Assembly: GCA_019113205.1 (NCBI GenBank)
Contig: DXHX01000172.1
Location: 1 to 45,579, forward strand
Length of the DNA: 45,579 bases
DNA from: Candidatus Pseudogracilibacillus intestinigallinarum
GTDB taxonomy: Bacteria; Bacillota; Bacilli; Bacillales; Amphibacillaceae
Direction: 5' to 3'
Every line of letters starts with the position of its first letter. The first letter of the stretch is position 1. A model generated the notes under the pieces. It was not told the origin of the DNA and did no database searches. It saw nothing but the letters and a program-made list of their open reading frames with translations. This document shows positions 25,429-33,416 of this stretch, piece by piece. Both the position numbers and the translations under genes were made by a program.

Positions 25429-26424
25429 TTAATAAACTAACTCTACAAAATCTTCCACTGTTATTTTCCCTAAATAATGTGGGATATCTATCGTTGATAA
25501 TGCTTCTGTTACTGCCTGTTTATCATGTCTCACGCCGATTAGTTGTTGTTCAACATCTGCCACATTTCCAATTCCAAAGAAATCTCCATATATTTTACAA
25601 TTTTCAATAATCCCTTTTTTAACGTTTAAACGAACATCTAATAAACCAGATGGGAATTTATGACGTGCTTTTACATTGTATGCTGGGGATCGACCATAGT
25701 TCCATTCCCATTTTTGATAACGTTCTTCTGATATTTTATATACGCTTTCCCAATCGGCTTCTGTTAAATCATAACGTGGTACATTTGCCACATCATCCAC
25801 ACCAAAAATAGAACATAATATTAATTCTTTAAATTGCTCCATTGTAATTCTTTCCTCTAAATGGTCGATAATATTTGTCACTCGGCTTCGAATCGATTTA
25901 ATTCCTTTCGATTCAATTTTTTCCTTACTCACATTTAAGGCACTAACAACATGTTCAATTTCCGAATCAAACATTAATGTTCCATGACTGAACATGCGAC
26001 CTCTCGTTAAAAATTGTGCATTACCTGAAAATTTCTTCCCCTCTATTAATAAATCATTTCTACCAATTAATTCTGCTGGAACTCCTACACTATTCAATGC
26101 TTTCACAATCGGTTCCGTAAATTTAGCGAAGTTGTGGAAACTATCCCCATCGTCTTTCGTAATGAAACTATAATTTAAATTCCCTTCATCATGATAAACA
26201 GCACCACCTCCAGATAGACGTCGAACGACTTTAATATTATTTTCCTCGACATAATCTGTATTTACTTCTTCTAATGTATTTTGGTTTTTTCCAATTATAA
26301 TCGACGGTGCATTTATATAAAATAATAAAAATGTATCTTTTTCCCCAAAATTTTGTAACACATACTCTTCCAAGGCCAAATTAATCATTGGATCTGTTAT
26401 ACCTTTATTATCAATAAATTTCAT
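25429..26424 (-). CDS. lplJ: Lipoate-protein ligase LplJ
   Basis: A 331-residue ATP-dependent ligase that attaches lipoate to lipoyl domains (pyruvate and 2-oxoacid dehydrogenases, glycine cleavage H protein). The signature RRLSGGGAVYHDEGNLNYSF is at residues 68-87, and KKFSGNAQ near 133-140 supplies the lysine region of the adenylate site. The C-terminal accessory domain (about 250-331) is intact. Length equals B. subtilis LplJ (YhfJ). Of two ATGs, 26424 is chosen because GGGAG lies 9 nt upstream; that ribosome site lies inside the end of yhfI, so the two genes form an operon as in B. subtilis. Confidence 0.95.
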   Translation of the reverse strand: MKFIDNKGITDPMINLALEEYVLQNFGEKDTFLLFYINAPSIIIGKNQNTLEEVNTDYVEENNIKVVRRLSGGGAVYHDEGNLNYSFITKDDGDSFHNFAKFTEPIVKALNSVGVPAELIGRNDLLIEGKKFSGNAQFLTRGRMFSHGTLMFDSEIEHVVSALNVSKEKIESKGIKSIRSRVTNIIDHLEERITMEQFKELILCSIFGVDDVANVPRYDLTEADWESVYKISEERYQKWEWNYGRSPAYNVKARHKFPSGLLDVRLNVKKGIIENCKIYGDFFGIGNVADVEQQLIGVRHDKQAVTEALSTIDIPHYLGKITVEDFVELVY

Positions 26425-26430
26425 GAACAT

Positions 26431-27165
26431 CTACTCCCTTTCCCAAATTAACCCTTCTTTAGCTAATTGTATTTTACCATTAAATTGTTCTTTTGTTTCA
26501 TTTAACAACTGTGGATGATGACCGAAATGCGGTAAATGAGTTAAAATTACCTCTTTAACATCTGCTTCACTAGCTATATGGCCAACATCTTCACTTGTCA
26601 TATGACCTGCTGCTGTTCCATCTTGCCCTTTATAATAATTACATTCCGATAACAGTAAATCCGCACCTTTAGAAAATTTAATCCATTCATCTTGATATGC
26701 AGAATCACCGGTGTATACGATCGTACTTTTTCCATCTGTTATTCTCATACCAAAGCACGGAACGGGATGTTTTGTCCGTAAAAAACGAATAAAAAATGGC
26801 CCAATTTTCAATGCATTGTTTGGATCATATTCAACCGCTTCCGTATACTCATCGTCTAAACGACGAAATTCTAAAGGATTTTCGCGATGACCATAAATTT
26901 TCACTTTCTTAGTATGACCTGTTATATATGACTGTACTAATAAGATGTGTTGTAATACACCTATATCGGCTACATGGTCTGCATGATAATGTGACAATAT
27001 TACAGCATCTAATTCTAATACATTTGTATATTTTTGTATTTTACTTAATGCACCACTTCCAAAATCTAACGCAAGTTTATATCCATTCTTTTCAAGTAAA
27101 TAGCACGCCGAAGCCTCATCCACACCAGGATATCCACCCCAATAACCAATAATTGTTAACTTCAT
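26431..27165 (-). CDS. yhfI: YhfI, metallo-beta-lactamase-fold hydrolase
   Basis: A 244-residue protein of the metallo-beta-lactamase superfamily, with the zinc motif SHYHADHVAD (His59, His61, Asp63, His64), a later GDSAY block (metal-bridging Asp near 155) and THLPHFGHHP near the C-terminus. It resembles RNase Z-like or phosphodiesterase members. Length matches B. subtilis YhfI exactly, with the same downstream neighbour lplJ. The natural substrate is unknown. The start follows GAGGTGGG. Confidence 0.92.
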   Translation of the reverse strand: MKLTIIGYWGGYPGVDEASACYLLEKNGYKLALDFGSGALSKIQKYTNVLELDAVILSHYHADHVADIGVLQHILLVQSYITGHTKKVKIYGHRENPLEFRRLDDEYTEAVEYDPNNALKIGPFFIRFLRTKHPVPCFGMRITDGKSTIVYTGDSAYQDEWIKFSKGADLLLSECNYYKGQDGTAAGHMTSEDVGHIASEADVKEVILTHLPHFGHHPQLLNETKEQFNGKIQLAKEGLIWERE

Positions 27166-27245
27166 TTAAACCCACCTCTATTTCTACATGTAATGTAACA
27201 CATTAAAAAAATAAAAAAAAATAAAAAAAATGTTGTAAAACAGGG

Positions 27246-27275
27246 TTGACTTTTGATTCTCTGTTATAGTACAAT
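27246..27275 (+). promoter_or_regulatory. Sigma-A promoter of yhfH
   Basis: TTGACT (27246-27251), 18 bp, TACAAT (27270-27275), 63 bp upstream of the yhfH start. The adjacent stretch 27204-27232 is almost only A and T. Confidence 0.6.
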
Positions 27276-27338
27276 AAGTTTAACAAATTGATAAACAATG
27301 ATTTACGAAATATTTCCAAATTCGAGGAGGAAACAACA

Positions 27339-27467
27339 ATGATGAATGTATTAGATTTTTTCAAAAACTTACCTAAGAAGATGTGTACACAGTGTGGATT
27401 CGAAATGGTTGAACAAGCTGACTGTTATGGCAATGTATGTGATGAATGTAATCACCCAGCTAGATAA
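27339..27467 (+). CDS. yhfH: YhfH, miniature zinc-ribbon protein (42 aa)
   Basis: A 42-codon gene with a strong ribosome site (GAGGAGG, 8 nt, ATG), its own promoter and its own terminator. The product starts MMNVLDFFKNLPKKMCTQCG and ends CYGNVCDECNHPAR. The two Cys pairs (CxxC at residues 16-19 and CxxxxCDEC at 29-37) should bind one zinc. It resembles the tiny YhfH protein encoded next to yhfI in B. subtilis. The function is unknown; a nucleic-acid or protein adapter is possible. It is divergent from yhfI. Confidence 0.85.
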   Translation: MMNVLDFFKNLPKKMCTQCGFEMVEQADCYGNVCDECNHPAR

Positions 27468-27536
27468 CAAGTACTTGAAAAATCATTTTAATCATATTTT
27501 ATAGTCTATTCAAAAGTAAGACTTCCTTTCCTATTG

Positions 27537-27568
27537 GAGCAACTATGTATATAGTTGCTCATTTTTTT
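27537..27568 (+). terminator. Terminator of yhfH
   Basis: GAGCAACTAT (27537-27546) pairs with ATAGTTGCTC (27551-27560), 4 nt loop, then seven T. Confidence 0.9.
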
Positions 27569-27635
27569 ATGTAACAGACTAGTACAGGCACACACTCTTA
27601 TTATTTATTTTAACATAATATAACAAATCAAATTA

Positions 27636-27701
27636 AAAAACGAGGTTGGGAATATAAATAAATATCAGTTTCTTCAAAGACAATTATTTTATTCCAACCT
27701 C
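27636..27701 (-). terminator. Long-loop terminator of the PBP gene
   Basis: On the minus strand GAGGTTGGAATA pairs (with one bulged base) with TATTCCCAACCTC across a loop of about 37 nt, followed by GTTTTTT. It is placed 9 bp after the stop. Confidence 0.6.
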
Positions 27702-27709
27702 ATTATTCA

Positions 27710-30160
27710 TTAAAATGTAATTTTGACACTATTTGATTTTTCACCTTCACGATCTGTTAATGTATCGTAAGGGACAACATAATAAGAGCTACCATCAAAT
27801 AAAGAGAATTTATCTATCGTAAATTCATTTTTACCGATAACCTCTCCAATCTTTTGTACCTTATCATTTTTTTGTTCATAAATTCGATAAATAATCCGAT
27901 CGTCTTCTTGTTTTGCCCAGGTTAACTTCCCTTTCATCAATTTAAATCCGCCAAATGTATGGGAACCTTTTAAATCTGTTATAACAGGCAATTGAATTGG
28001 TTCTTCTAGTGCATCGACCTTTTCCGGTTTAGTAAATGTCGCTTCTAATGACTGCTGTTCATTTAATTTAGTTAAAATTGTTTTCGTCATGACCGTTGGA
28101 TAGGAACTACCACCGAATAAATAATTTCCTTCCTCAGAAATATCATCATATCCCATCCATAAAGCTGTAACATATTCTGGTGTCATCCCAACAAACCAAG
28201 CATCTTTCGTTTGTCCTTCATGTTTCGGATGTTGTGTAGAACCAGTCTTCCCGGCTAATTCATTCGGATAGTAGCCAGATTGTGCGGTTCCGTTCGTTAC
28301 AACAGCTTTCATAATTTCTAACATATTCCATGCTACTTGTTCTGAAAACACTTCTGTTTCATCATGATTTTCTGTTAGCATTTCATTTCCATATAAATCA
28401 TGAATATCAATAACCGCATGCGCTTCAATAGACCTTCCACTATTTGTAAATGTCCGGTATCCTTGCACCATTTCTTTTAATGTGATTCCATTTTCTAAAC
28501 CACCTAAAGCGATACGTAAATTTTTATCTTTAAATTCTATTCCCATTTTCTCTAAATAACTTTTCCCGTAATCGATACCTATTTGATCTAGTAGCCAAAC
28601 AGCAGATGTATTTTTTGATTGTACTAACGCATCGTACAAACTAACTTCGCCGTTATATACTTCGTTCGCATTACGAACAGGTTTGCCTTCCCATTCTTTC
28701 ATTTCATCTTCTAACATCGAAAAAGGAGTGTAATCTCCCGTCTCAAGTGCGGGACCATATACAGCTAAAGGTTTCATCGTTGATCCTGGTTGCCCGACTC
28801 GTGCTACAGCACGGTTATGTTGTGAAGATTTAAAGTTCCTTCCACCAATTGCTGCAGCTATTTGACCGGTTTCCCCTTCCATCATTAAAAATGCCCCTTC
28901 GACATTTTTCATACTATTTCCCGGGAAATACGTATCTTGTTGAAATTCCTCAAATGCTATATTTTGCGCTTCTTTGTTAATTCCTGTTCTAATACGATAT
29001 TGTGTTGCTTTTAAGTCTTCTAAAGTTAATCCGTATTCTTCTTCGACTTCTTGAATAACTAAATCAACATAAGCCTCATATGCCGGATTTGTTTTTCGTT
29101 CTGTAATTTGTAAATTAACGCCTTTTGCTTTCGCTTCTTCTGCTTCTTCTACCGTAATTAACTGTAAGTCTGCCATCGTTTGTAATACGACATCCCGACG
29201 ATTCTTCGCCTTATCTGGATGATCGATTGGCGAATAACCATTTGGTCCTTTCACCATTCCCGCTAACAATGCACCTTCTTCTAAATTTAAATCTTGTACT
29301 GATTTATTGAAATATTTATTGGCAGCAGCTTCTATTCCATAACGACCTTGCCCAAAGTAAATAACGTTTAAATACATTTCGAATATTTCATCTTTCGTAT
29401 ACTCACGTTCTAAATAAAGGGAGATCATTCCCTCTTTTACTTTTCGGTACCATGATTTGTCATTCGTTAAAAATAAGTTTTTAGCCAACTGTTGTGTGAT
29501 CGTACTTCCACCTTCTGCTTTACTACGTGTAATAATATCACGATATAGTGCACGACCGATAGAACGCATATCTACCCCACTATGTTCATAAAATCGCTTA
29601 TCTTCAATTGCTAGAAATGCATTTTGAACATGCTCAGGTATTTCTTCAAGTTCTACAGGCAAACGATATTCATCATATAAATACCAAATAACCTCTCCAT
29701 CTTCTGTTTCAATTGTTGTCGGTGAGCTAACAAACAATTTTTTCTCGTCTACAAACATCTTTCCACCATAAAGCAATGTCGTATATCCAATTAATAAAAG
29801 TAAAAAAACTGAACCAGCAAAAACTGCCACTTTTTTTATTGTAAAAAATTTGCGACGTTTTGAAGATGTTTTATCAGTTTCTTCCACTTCATTGATTTCA
29901 TCGATTTCAACACTTTCTATTTCTTCTTTCTCGTTATGGTATTTATCCATTCGTGTTTTACGAGCAATCGTTTCTTTTTCATATGTTTTAAACTTTCGAG
30001 ACGGTCGGTATATTTTTGTTTCATCTATTGCATCGTCGATCGTTTCTTTTCCTGTCGTTGTAAAAAAATCTCGTACAATCATAAAGAAAGTACGCTTTTC
30101 TTCCTTTTCATGACGGTCAGAGCGTCTTTTTCTTTCAGACGGTCCATTATTATTATCCAT
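27710..30160 (-). CDS. pbpF: Class A penicillin-binding protein (PbpF-like)
   Basis: An 816-residue bifunctional peptidoglycan synthase. A cytosolic N-terminus of about 110 charged residues precedes one membrane anchor (111-131). The glycosyltransferase domain follows, with catalytic Glu186 in AIEDKRFYEH and GGSTITQQLAKN at 217-228. The transpeptidase shows STMK at 460-463, SKN at 515-517 and KTG at 638-640. A fibronectin-like C-terminal domain occupies about 720-816. PbpF of B. subtilis (about 714 aa) is adjacent to yhgC, as here; this protein has a longer acidic N-terminal tail. The start is behind GAGGTGATGAA. It is divergent from the yhgC-like gene. Confidence 0.9.
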   Translation of the reverse strand: MDNNNGPSERKRRSDRHEKEEKRTFFMIVRDFFTTTGKETIDDAIDETKIYRPSRKFKTYEKETIARKTRMDKYHNEKEEIESVEIDEINEVEETDKTSSKRRKFFTIKKVAVFAGSVFLLLLIGYTTLLYGGKMFVDEKKLFVSSPTTIETEDGEVIWYLYDEYRLPVELEEIPEHVQNAFLAIEDKRFYEHSGVDMRSIGRALYRDIITRSKAEGGSTITQQLAKNLFLTNDKSWYRKVKEGMISLYLEREYTKDEIFEMYLNVIYFGQGRYGIEAAANKYFNKSVQDLNLEEGALLAGMVKGPNGYSPIDHPDKAKNRRDVVLQTMADLQLITVEEAEEAKAKGVNLQITERKTNPAYEAYVDLVIQEVEEEYGLTLEDLKATQYRIRTGINKEAQNIAFEEFQQDTYFPGNSMKNVEGAFLMMEGETGQIAAAIGGRNFKSSQHNRAVARVGQPGSTMKPLAVYGPALETGDYTPFSMLEDEMKEWEGKPVRNANEVYNGEVSLYDALVQSKNTSAVWLLDQIGIDYGKSYLEKMGIEFKDKNLRIALGGLENGITLKEMVQGYRTFTNSGRSIEAHAVIDIHDLYGNEMLTENHDETEVFSEQVAWNMLEIMKAVVTNGTAQSGYYPNELAGKTGSTQHPKHEGQTKDAWFVGMTPEYVTALWMGYDDISEEGNYLFGGSSYPTVMTKTILTKLNEQQSLEATFTKPEKVDALEEPIQLPVITDLKGSHTFGGFKLMKGKLTWAKQEDDRIIYRIYEQKNDKVQKIGEVIGKNEFTIDKFSLFDGSSYYVVPYDTLTDREGEKSNSVKITF

Positions 30161-30290
30161 TTCATCACCTCAACTTGACCATCGATAATTCAGTTTTCTT
30201 TTATATTATACGATATTACCATGTATAATGGGTAATAACGACATCTTTTTCATTCAATTGTGCAAAATAAATAGGAAGGAGGATGTATAA

Positions 30291-30791
30291 ATGTGGGGAT
30301 TTATGACAACTGGTACTATTTCATTTTTAAAACAACTAACTAAAAAACATGAAACAATCGATTTTTCTTTCATGAAAGGCGGAGGGGCTACACTCGTTTA
30401 TTATGAGAGTGAAAAAAAGAAAAGTATTTTCGTCTCAGGTAGAGCGTATCAAATTTTATATGACTTTAGAGCGCTCGAACGAAATGGCTTTGTCGTGATG
30501 GATCATATTCCTGTCGTCGATGACGGAAAAGACATATTTGAAAGTAAAGTAAAAGAATTTTTACCTACGATAACGCGTGCCTATGGTATACAAACTATTC
30601 GCTTTTTCAAACCTAATAAAAGTGATACTTATTGTATTATGACACAATGGAAATCAGAAGATGCATACGAAACCTTTTTACAGTCATCTATGCATGATTT
30701 TTATGAAGAAGCAACACTAGCAAGACATTCAGCATATTTTGCTGAACGACCATTTACTTCCACATATTATATGCTCAAAGAAGATGAATAA
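30291..30791 (+). CDS. yhgC: YhgC/HmoB-like antibiotic-biosynthesis-monooxygenase domain protein
   Basis: A 166-residue protein of the same length and layout as B. subtilis HmoB (YhgC), a heme-degrading monooxygenase. The N-terminal half is family-specific and the C-terminal half is a ferredoxin-like ABM domain (GFVVMDHIPVVDDGKDIFESKV, then SDTYCIMTQWKSEDAYETF). By my unaided comparison, the Asn, Trp and His residues used by IsdG/HmoB enzymes for heme breakdown are not at the expected places (Asp/His, Phe and Glu instead), so enzyme activity is doubtful. The ribosome site is GGAGGATGTATAA. It is divergent from pbpF, as in B. subtilis. Confidence 0.78.
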   Translation: MWGFMTTGTISFLKQLTKKHETIDFSFMKGGGATLVYYESEKKKSIFVSGRAYQILYDFRALERNGFVVMDHIPVVDDGKDIFESKVKEFLPTITRAYGIQTIRFFKPNKSDTYCIMTQWKSEDAYETFLQSSMHDFYEEATLARHSAYFAERPFTSTYYMLKEDE

Positions 30792-30799
30792 AAATAAAG

Positions 30800-30834
30800 C
30801 GGTTCTTGTCTATTTATGGCACAGACAAGAACCG
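30800..30834. terminator. Terminator between yhgC and the thioredoxin gene
   Basis: CGGTTCTTGTCT (30800-30811) and AGACAAGAACCG (30823-30834) form a 12 bp perfect stem between convergent genes. The minus side is followed by CTTTATTTTT, so it fits the thioredoxin-bdbC unit best. Confidence 0.8.
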
Positions 30835-30840
30835 ACTTCA

Positions 30841-31320
30841 TTAATTTAATACATATGTTTCAAAGAAATCTTCATATACTTCTTCGGCATTTTCAGGTAA
30901 CCCTTCTATTCTAGCTACCTCTTCCCCGTTTTCATAATGAATTAATGTTGGAGTGCCTTCAATTTCATAATGTTTCATTTTATCATATTCTAATAAATTC
31001 AATTTCTTCATATCGACATCTAAGTCTTCAGCTAATGGAGAAACAATTGGCGTTGCCTTTTGGCAATACGAACAAGTTGGGCTAAAGTAATAAACTGTAA
31101 CAGATTCCTTATTATCTAATTTTTCATCTAAATCATCCGGCACAATAATGTTTTGATAATTCGGATCATCTAACAAGTCTACTGTTGATTGTTGTAAATT
31201 TGTTTTATCATATGGATTATTATCTTCAATCGTTTGTTTATTTTTCATATTAGTCACTAGCATTAATCCTGCAAATAACACAACGATAACGACTATAATA
31301 AGTATCATTTTATTTCTCAA
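30841..31320 (-). CDS. Membrane-anchored thioredoxin-like thiol-disulfide oxidoreductase
   Basis: A 159-residue protein with an N-terminal membrane anchor (about 5-23), a 45-residue linker and a thioredoxin domain. The active site is CSYC (Cys83, Cys86) within YYFSPTCSYCQKATP, and the cis-proline is Pro124 in EGTPT. It should act outside the membrane, forming or breaking disulfides in exported proteins. The partner BdbC lies 41 bp upstream on the same strand, which suggests an oxidising role comparable to BdbA or BdbD. The start is TTG at 31320, 8 nt after GGGAGG; the ATG four codons later is too far from that site. Confidence 0.85.
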   Translation of the reverse strand: MRNKMILIIVVIVVLFAGLMLVTNMKNKQTIEDNNPYDKTNLQQSTVDLLDDPNYQNIIVPDDLDEKLDNKESVTVYYFSPTCSYCQKATPIVSPLAEDLDVDMKKLNLLEYDKMKHYEIEGTPTLIHYENGEEVARIEGLPENAEEVYEDFFETYVLN

Positions 31321-31361
31321 TCTAATTTCCTCCCTAATCTTTTACCTTGTTTGTGCATTAC

Positions 31362-31781
31362 TTATTTTGAACGTAACATCATAATATGTAATATAAAAAT
31401 AATAATAAATGCTGTTCCAGCTAAAAATGGAATAGTAATAAATCCAAAATAGTTTACATATTGTAAATTACACGGGATTTCTCCACACATTCCTCCAGCC
31501 TCTTGTAGAAATGACAATTTTTGTACTCCGTAATGATAGACGGAAACAAGTATACCAATTCCACTTAGTATAAGACCCGGCAATGCAATATCTATATTTT
31601 TCTTCCATAATGCAACACCATATATAATAACTAATGGATACATAATAATACGTTGTATCCAACAAAGTTCGCACGGTATATAACCCATTATTTCAGAATA
31701 GAATAAACTTCCAAACATTGCGATTAATGCCTGAATCCAAATAAGTGTTAAGATATTTTCTACTTTTTTTGATCCATTCAT
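31362..31781 (-). CDS. bdbC: BdbC/DsbB-family disulfide oxidoreductase
   Basis: A 139-residue four-helix membrane protein that re-oxidises extracellular thiol oxidases and passes electrons to quinone. Cys37 and Cys40 (CELC, followed by WIQR) form the first redox pair and Cys99/Cys104 (MCGEIPC) the second. Length matches B. subtilis BdbC (138 aa). The start at 31781 is preceded by AAAGGAGAAGCAA; the upstream ATG at 31808 has no ribosome site. It is co-transcribed with the thioredoxin-like gene downstream. Confidence 0.93.
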   Translation of the reverse strand: MNGSKKVENILTLIWIQALIAMFGSLFYSEIMGYIPCELCWIQRIIMYPLVIIYGVALWKKNIDIALPGLILSGIGILVSVYHYGVQKLSFLQEAGGMCGEIPCNLQYVNYFGFITIPFLAGTAFIIIFILHIMMLRSK

Positions 31782-31905
31782 TTGCTTCTCCTTTTTAATG
31801 TCATTCATTCTATCGTAATTATAAAATATAACATTTTTATTTACAATTGGTTGATTTCAACAAACTTGTGTCTATTATAAAATACTCATAAATTGTTCAT
31901 AATTA

Positions 31906-31940
31906 AAAAAATATGAGGTAAAAATTTACCTCATATTTTT
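31906..31940 (-). terminator. Terminator of dapA
   Basis: AAAAATATGAGGTAAA pairs with its complement ending at 31940, with an A/T run on the minus side. It ends one base before the dapA stop. Confidence 0.8.
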
Positions 31941-31941
31941 A

Positions 31942-32826
31942 TTAACTAGCCTGTGTAATTTTTAATTGAATTGTTTTTTTTACTTCTTTTAATTGTTCTT
32001 CTGTTAATGGTACTAATGGTAATCGTACCTCTCCAACAGATACACCTTTCATATTTAGTACTGCTTTTAATGGTGTTGGACTTGGTGCTGAAAATAATGC
32101 TTTAAATACTGGTAATAATTGACGGTGAATTGCACCAGCTTCTTTGACATTTCCAGCATGGAACGCTTCAATCATTTGTTTCATTTCATTCCCGACAATA
32201 TGTGCTCCTACAGACACGATACCTACTCCACCAATCGCTAATACTGGCAATGTTAAGCTGTCATCTCCACTATAAAGCAAGAAATCATCTGCTGTTCGTT
32301 CAATAATTTCTGCCATTGCATCTAAATTACCACTCGCTTCTTTTACACATACAATGTTATCCACTTCTGATAGACGAACGATTGTTTCAACATCAATGTT
32401 GACAGCCGTTCTTCCTGGAATATTGTATAACATTACTGGTAATGATGTCGCATCTGCAATTGTTTTAAAATGCATATATAAACCTTCTTGAGATGGTTTA
32501 TTATAATATGGTGAAACGAGCATAATTCCATCTACACCGCATTTTTCTGCTTCTTTTGTTAATGCAACTGATTCTCTCGTATTATTCGATCCAGTTCCAG
32601 CAATAACAGTTAAACGTCCTTTTGCTTCATTCACAACAAATTCAAATAACTGAATTTTTTCCTCAGTAGATAATGTTGGACTTTCCCCTGTTGTTCCTGC
32701 AACAACTACTGCATCTGTACCATTATTCGCTAAATGATCGAGCAAATTTTTCGTCGCCGGAAAGTCTATGTTCCCCTCTTCATTAAACGGCGTTACCATT
32801 GCTGTAATTACTTGACCAAAATTCAT
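31942..32826 (-). CDS. dapA: 4-hydroxy-tetrahydrodipicolinate synthase DapA
   Basis: A 294-residue TIM-barrel enzyme condensing pyruvate with aspartate semialdehyde, the first step of lysine/diaminopimelate synthesis. GTTGE is at 44-48, Tyr134 in YNIPGRT and the Schiff-base Lys162 in VCVKEASGN. Length matches B. subtilis DapA (290 aa). The start at 32826 has GGTGAGGAAA upstream; the longer frame upstream runs into the riboswitch terminator and is rejected. It stands alone, without asd or dapG beside it, and is governed by a lysine riboswitch. Its product also leads to spore dipicolinate and cell-wall diaminopimelate. Confidence 0.95.
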   Translation of the reverse strand: MNFGQVITAMVTPFNEEGNIDFPATKNLLDHLANNGTDAVVVAGTTGESPTLSTEEKIQLFEFVVNEAKGRLTVIAGTGSNNTRESVALTKEAEKCGVDGIMLVSPYYNKPSQEGLYMHFKTIADATSLPVMLYNIPGRTAVNIDVETIVRLSEVDNIVCVKEASGNLDAMAEIIERTADDFLLYSGDDSLTLPVLAIGGVGIVSVGAHIVGNEMKQMIEAFHAGNVKEAGAIHRQLLPVFKALFSAPSPTPLKAVLNMKGVSVGEVRLPLVPLTEEQLKEVKKTIQLKITQAS

Positions 32827-32887
32827 TTTCCTCACCCTTTTATGATATTTAACATATAAGGCTAATCTTATACAGCGTTTTAAAGAT

Positions 32888-32917
32888 AAAAAAACAACAA
32901 CGACGGCTCGCTGTTGC
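32888..32917 (-). terminator. Lysine riboswitch terminator
   Basis: On the minus strand CAACAGCGA pairs with TCGTTGTTG (one G-U pair), 4 nt loop, followed by seven T. It lies between the aptamer and dapA. Confidence 0.88.
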
Positions 32918-32960
32918 ATAGACATTTATATATACTAATACATATAACAATATGTCTGCA

Positions 32961-33166
32961 AGATAGCCCTCCATATAGTTTCCTATATGACAGTTCTACA
33001 CTTATTCAATGTAGACCCAACTATTCAAACAATGAGGTTTTGAATAATTTCGGCAAATTCCCCTTTCCATAATAATCATTAGAGCTCATTCTCTTCCTAC
33101 TATGTACTCTTGGTTTTTGCTCCTCCATACTCACTTACAATCGTGAACGTAGAATATGTTTTCTTA
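32961..33166 (-). promoter_or_regulatory. Lysine riboswitch (L box)
   Basis: The minus strand shows the L-box landmarks in order: GGAGGAGC..CCAAGAGTA at the 5' side, AAAGGGGAATTTGCCGAA, a GGGTCTACATTGAATAAGTG segment, GAACTGTCATATAGGAAACT, and GGAGGGCTATCT at the 3' end. It is preceded by a promoter and followed by a terminator and dapA. High lysine should cause termination. The 5' strand of the closing helix is less like the consensus than the rest, so the outer boundary is approximate. The remaining stretch 33202-33380 holds nothing I can identify. Confidence 0.92.
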
Positions 33167-33172
33167 CTATGT

Positions 33173-33201
33173 ACTATAACAAAAACTATATTAGTTTGCA
33201 A
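33173..33201 (-). promoter_or_regulatory. Promoter of the dapA leader
   Basis: On the minus strand TTGCAA (33196-33201), 17 bp, TATAGT (33173-33178) with a TGn extension. Transcription would start near 33166. Confidence 0.65.
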
Positions 33202-33382
33202 TAGTTTCTTGTAGGATTCATCTTTTGTTCAAATCCTATGAAAAAAATTAATTTTTGACTATCTATATCGAAAATAAAAAGCTAAACAATCCATTATTAC
33301 ATGATAAAAATGGACTTAGAAACATAAATACAACAAACAAATCATAGTATAAATCGGTATATCGGTATTTTCATTTCTTCCA

Positions 33383-33391
33383 TGTTATAAT
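33383..33391 (+). promoter_or_regulatory. Extended -10 promoter of yhaA
   Basis: TGTTATAAT is a perfect -10 with the TGn extension, 25 bp upstream of the start codon; no good -35 box. Confidence 0.45.
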
Positions 33392-33416
33392 GGTTAAAAA
33401 TTAGAGGGGGATACGT

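Noticed and set aside
27204-27232. A/T homopolymer-like tract between yhfI and yhfH, considered as an UP element or bend
   Set aside because: Low-complexity A/T runs are common in this genome; no specific motif could be defined.
29850-30178. Overlapping open frames on + opposite the PBP N-terminus
   Set aside because: They mirror the acidic/basic codons of the PBP tail (Ser/Phe/Val-rich product) and have no ribosome site.
32827-32925. N-terminal extension of dapA
   Set aside because: The extra codons run through the lysine riboswitch terminator; the conserved DapA N-terminus begins at 32826 with a ribosome site.
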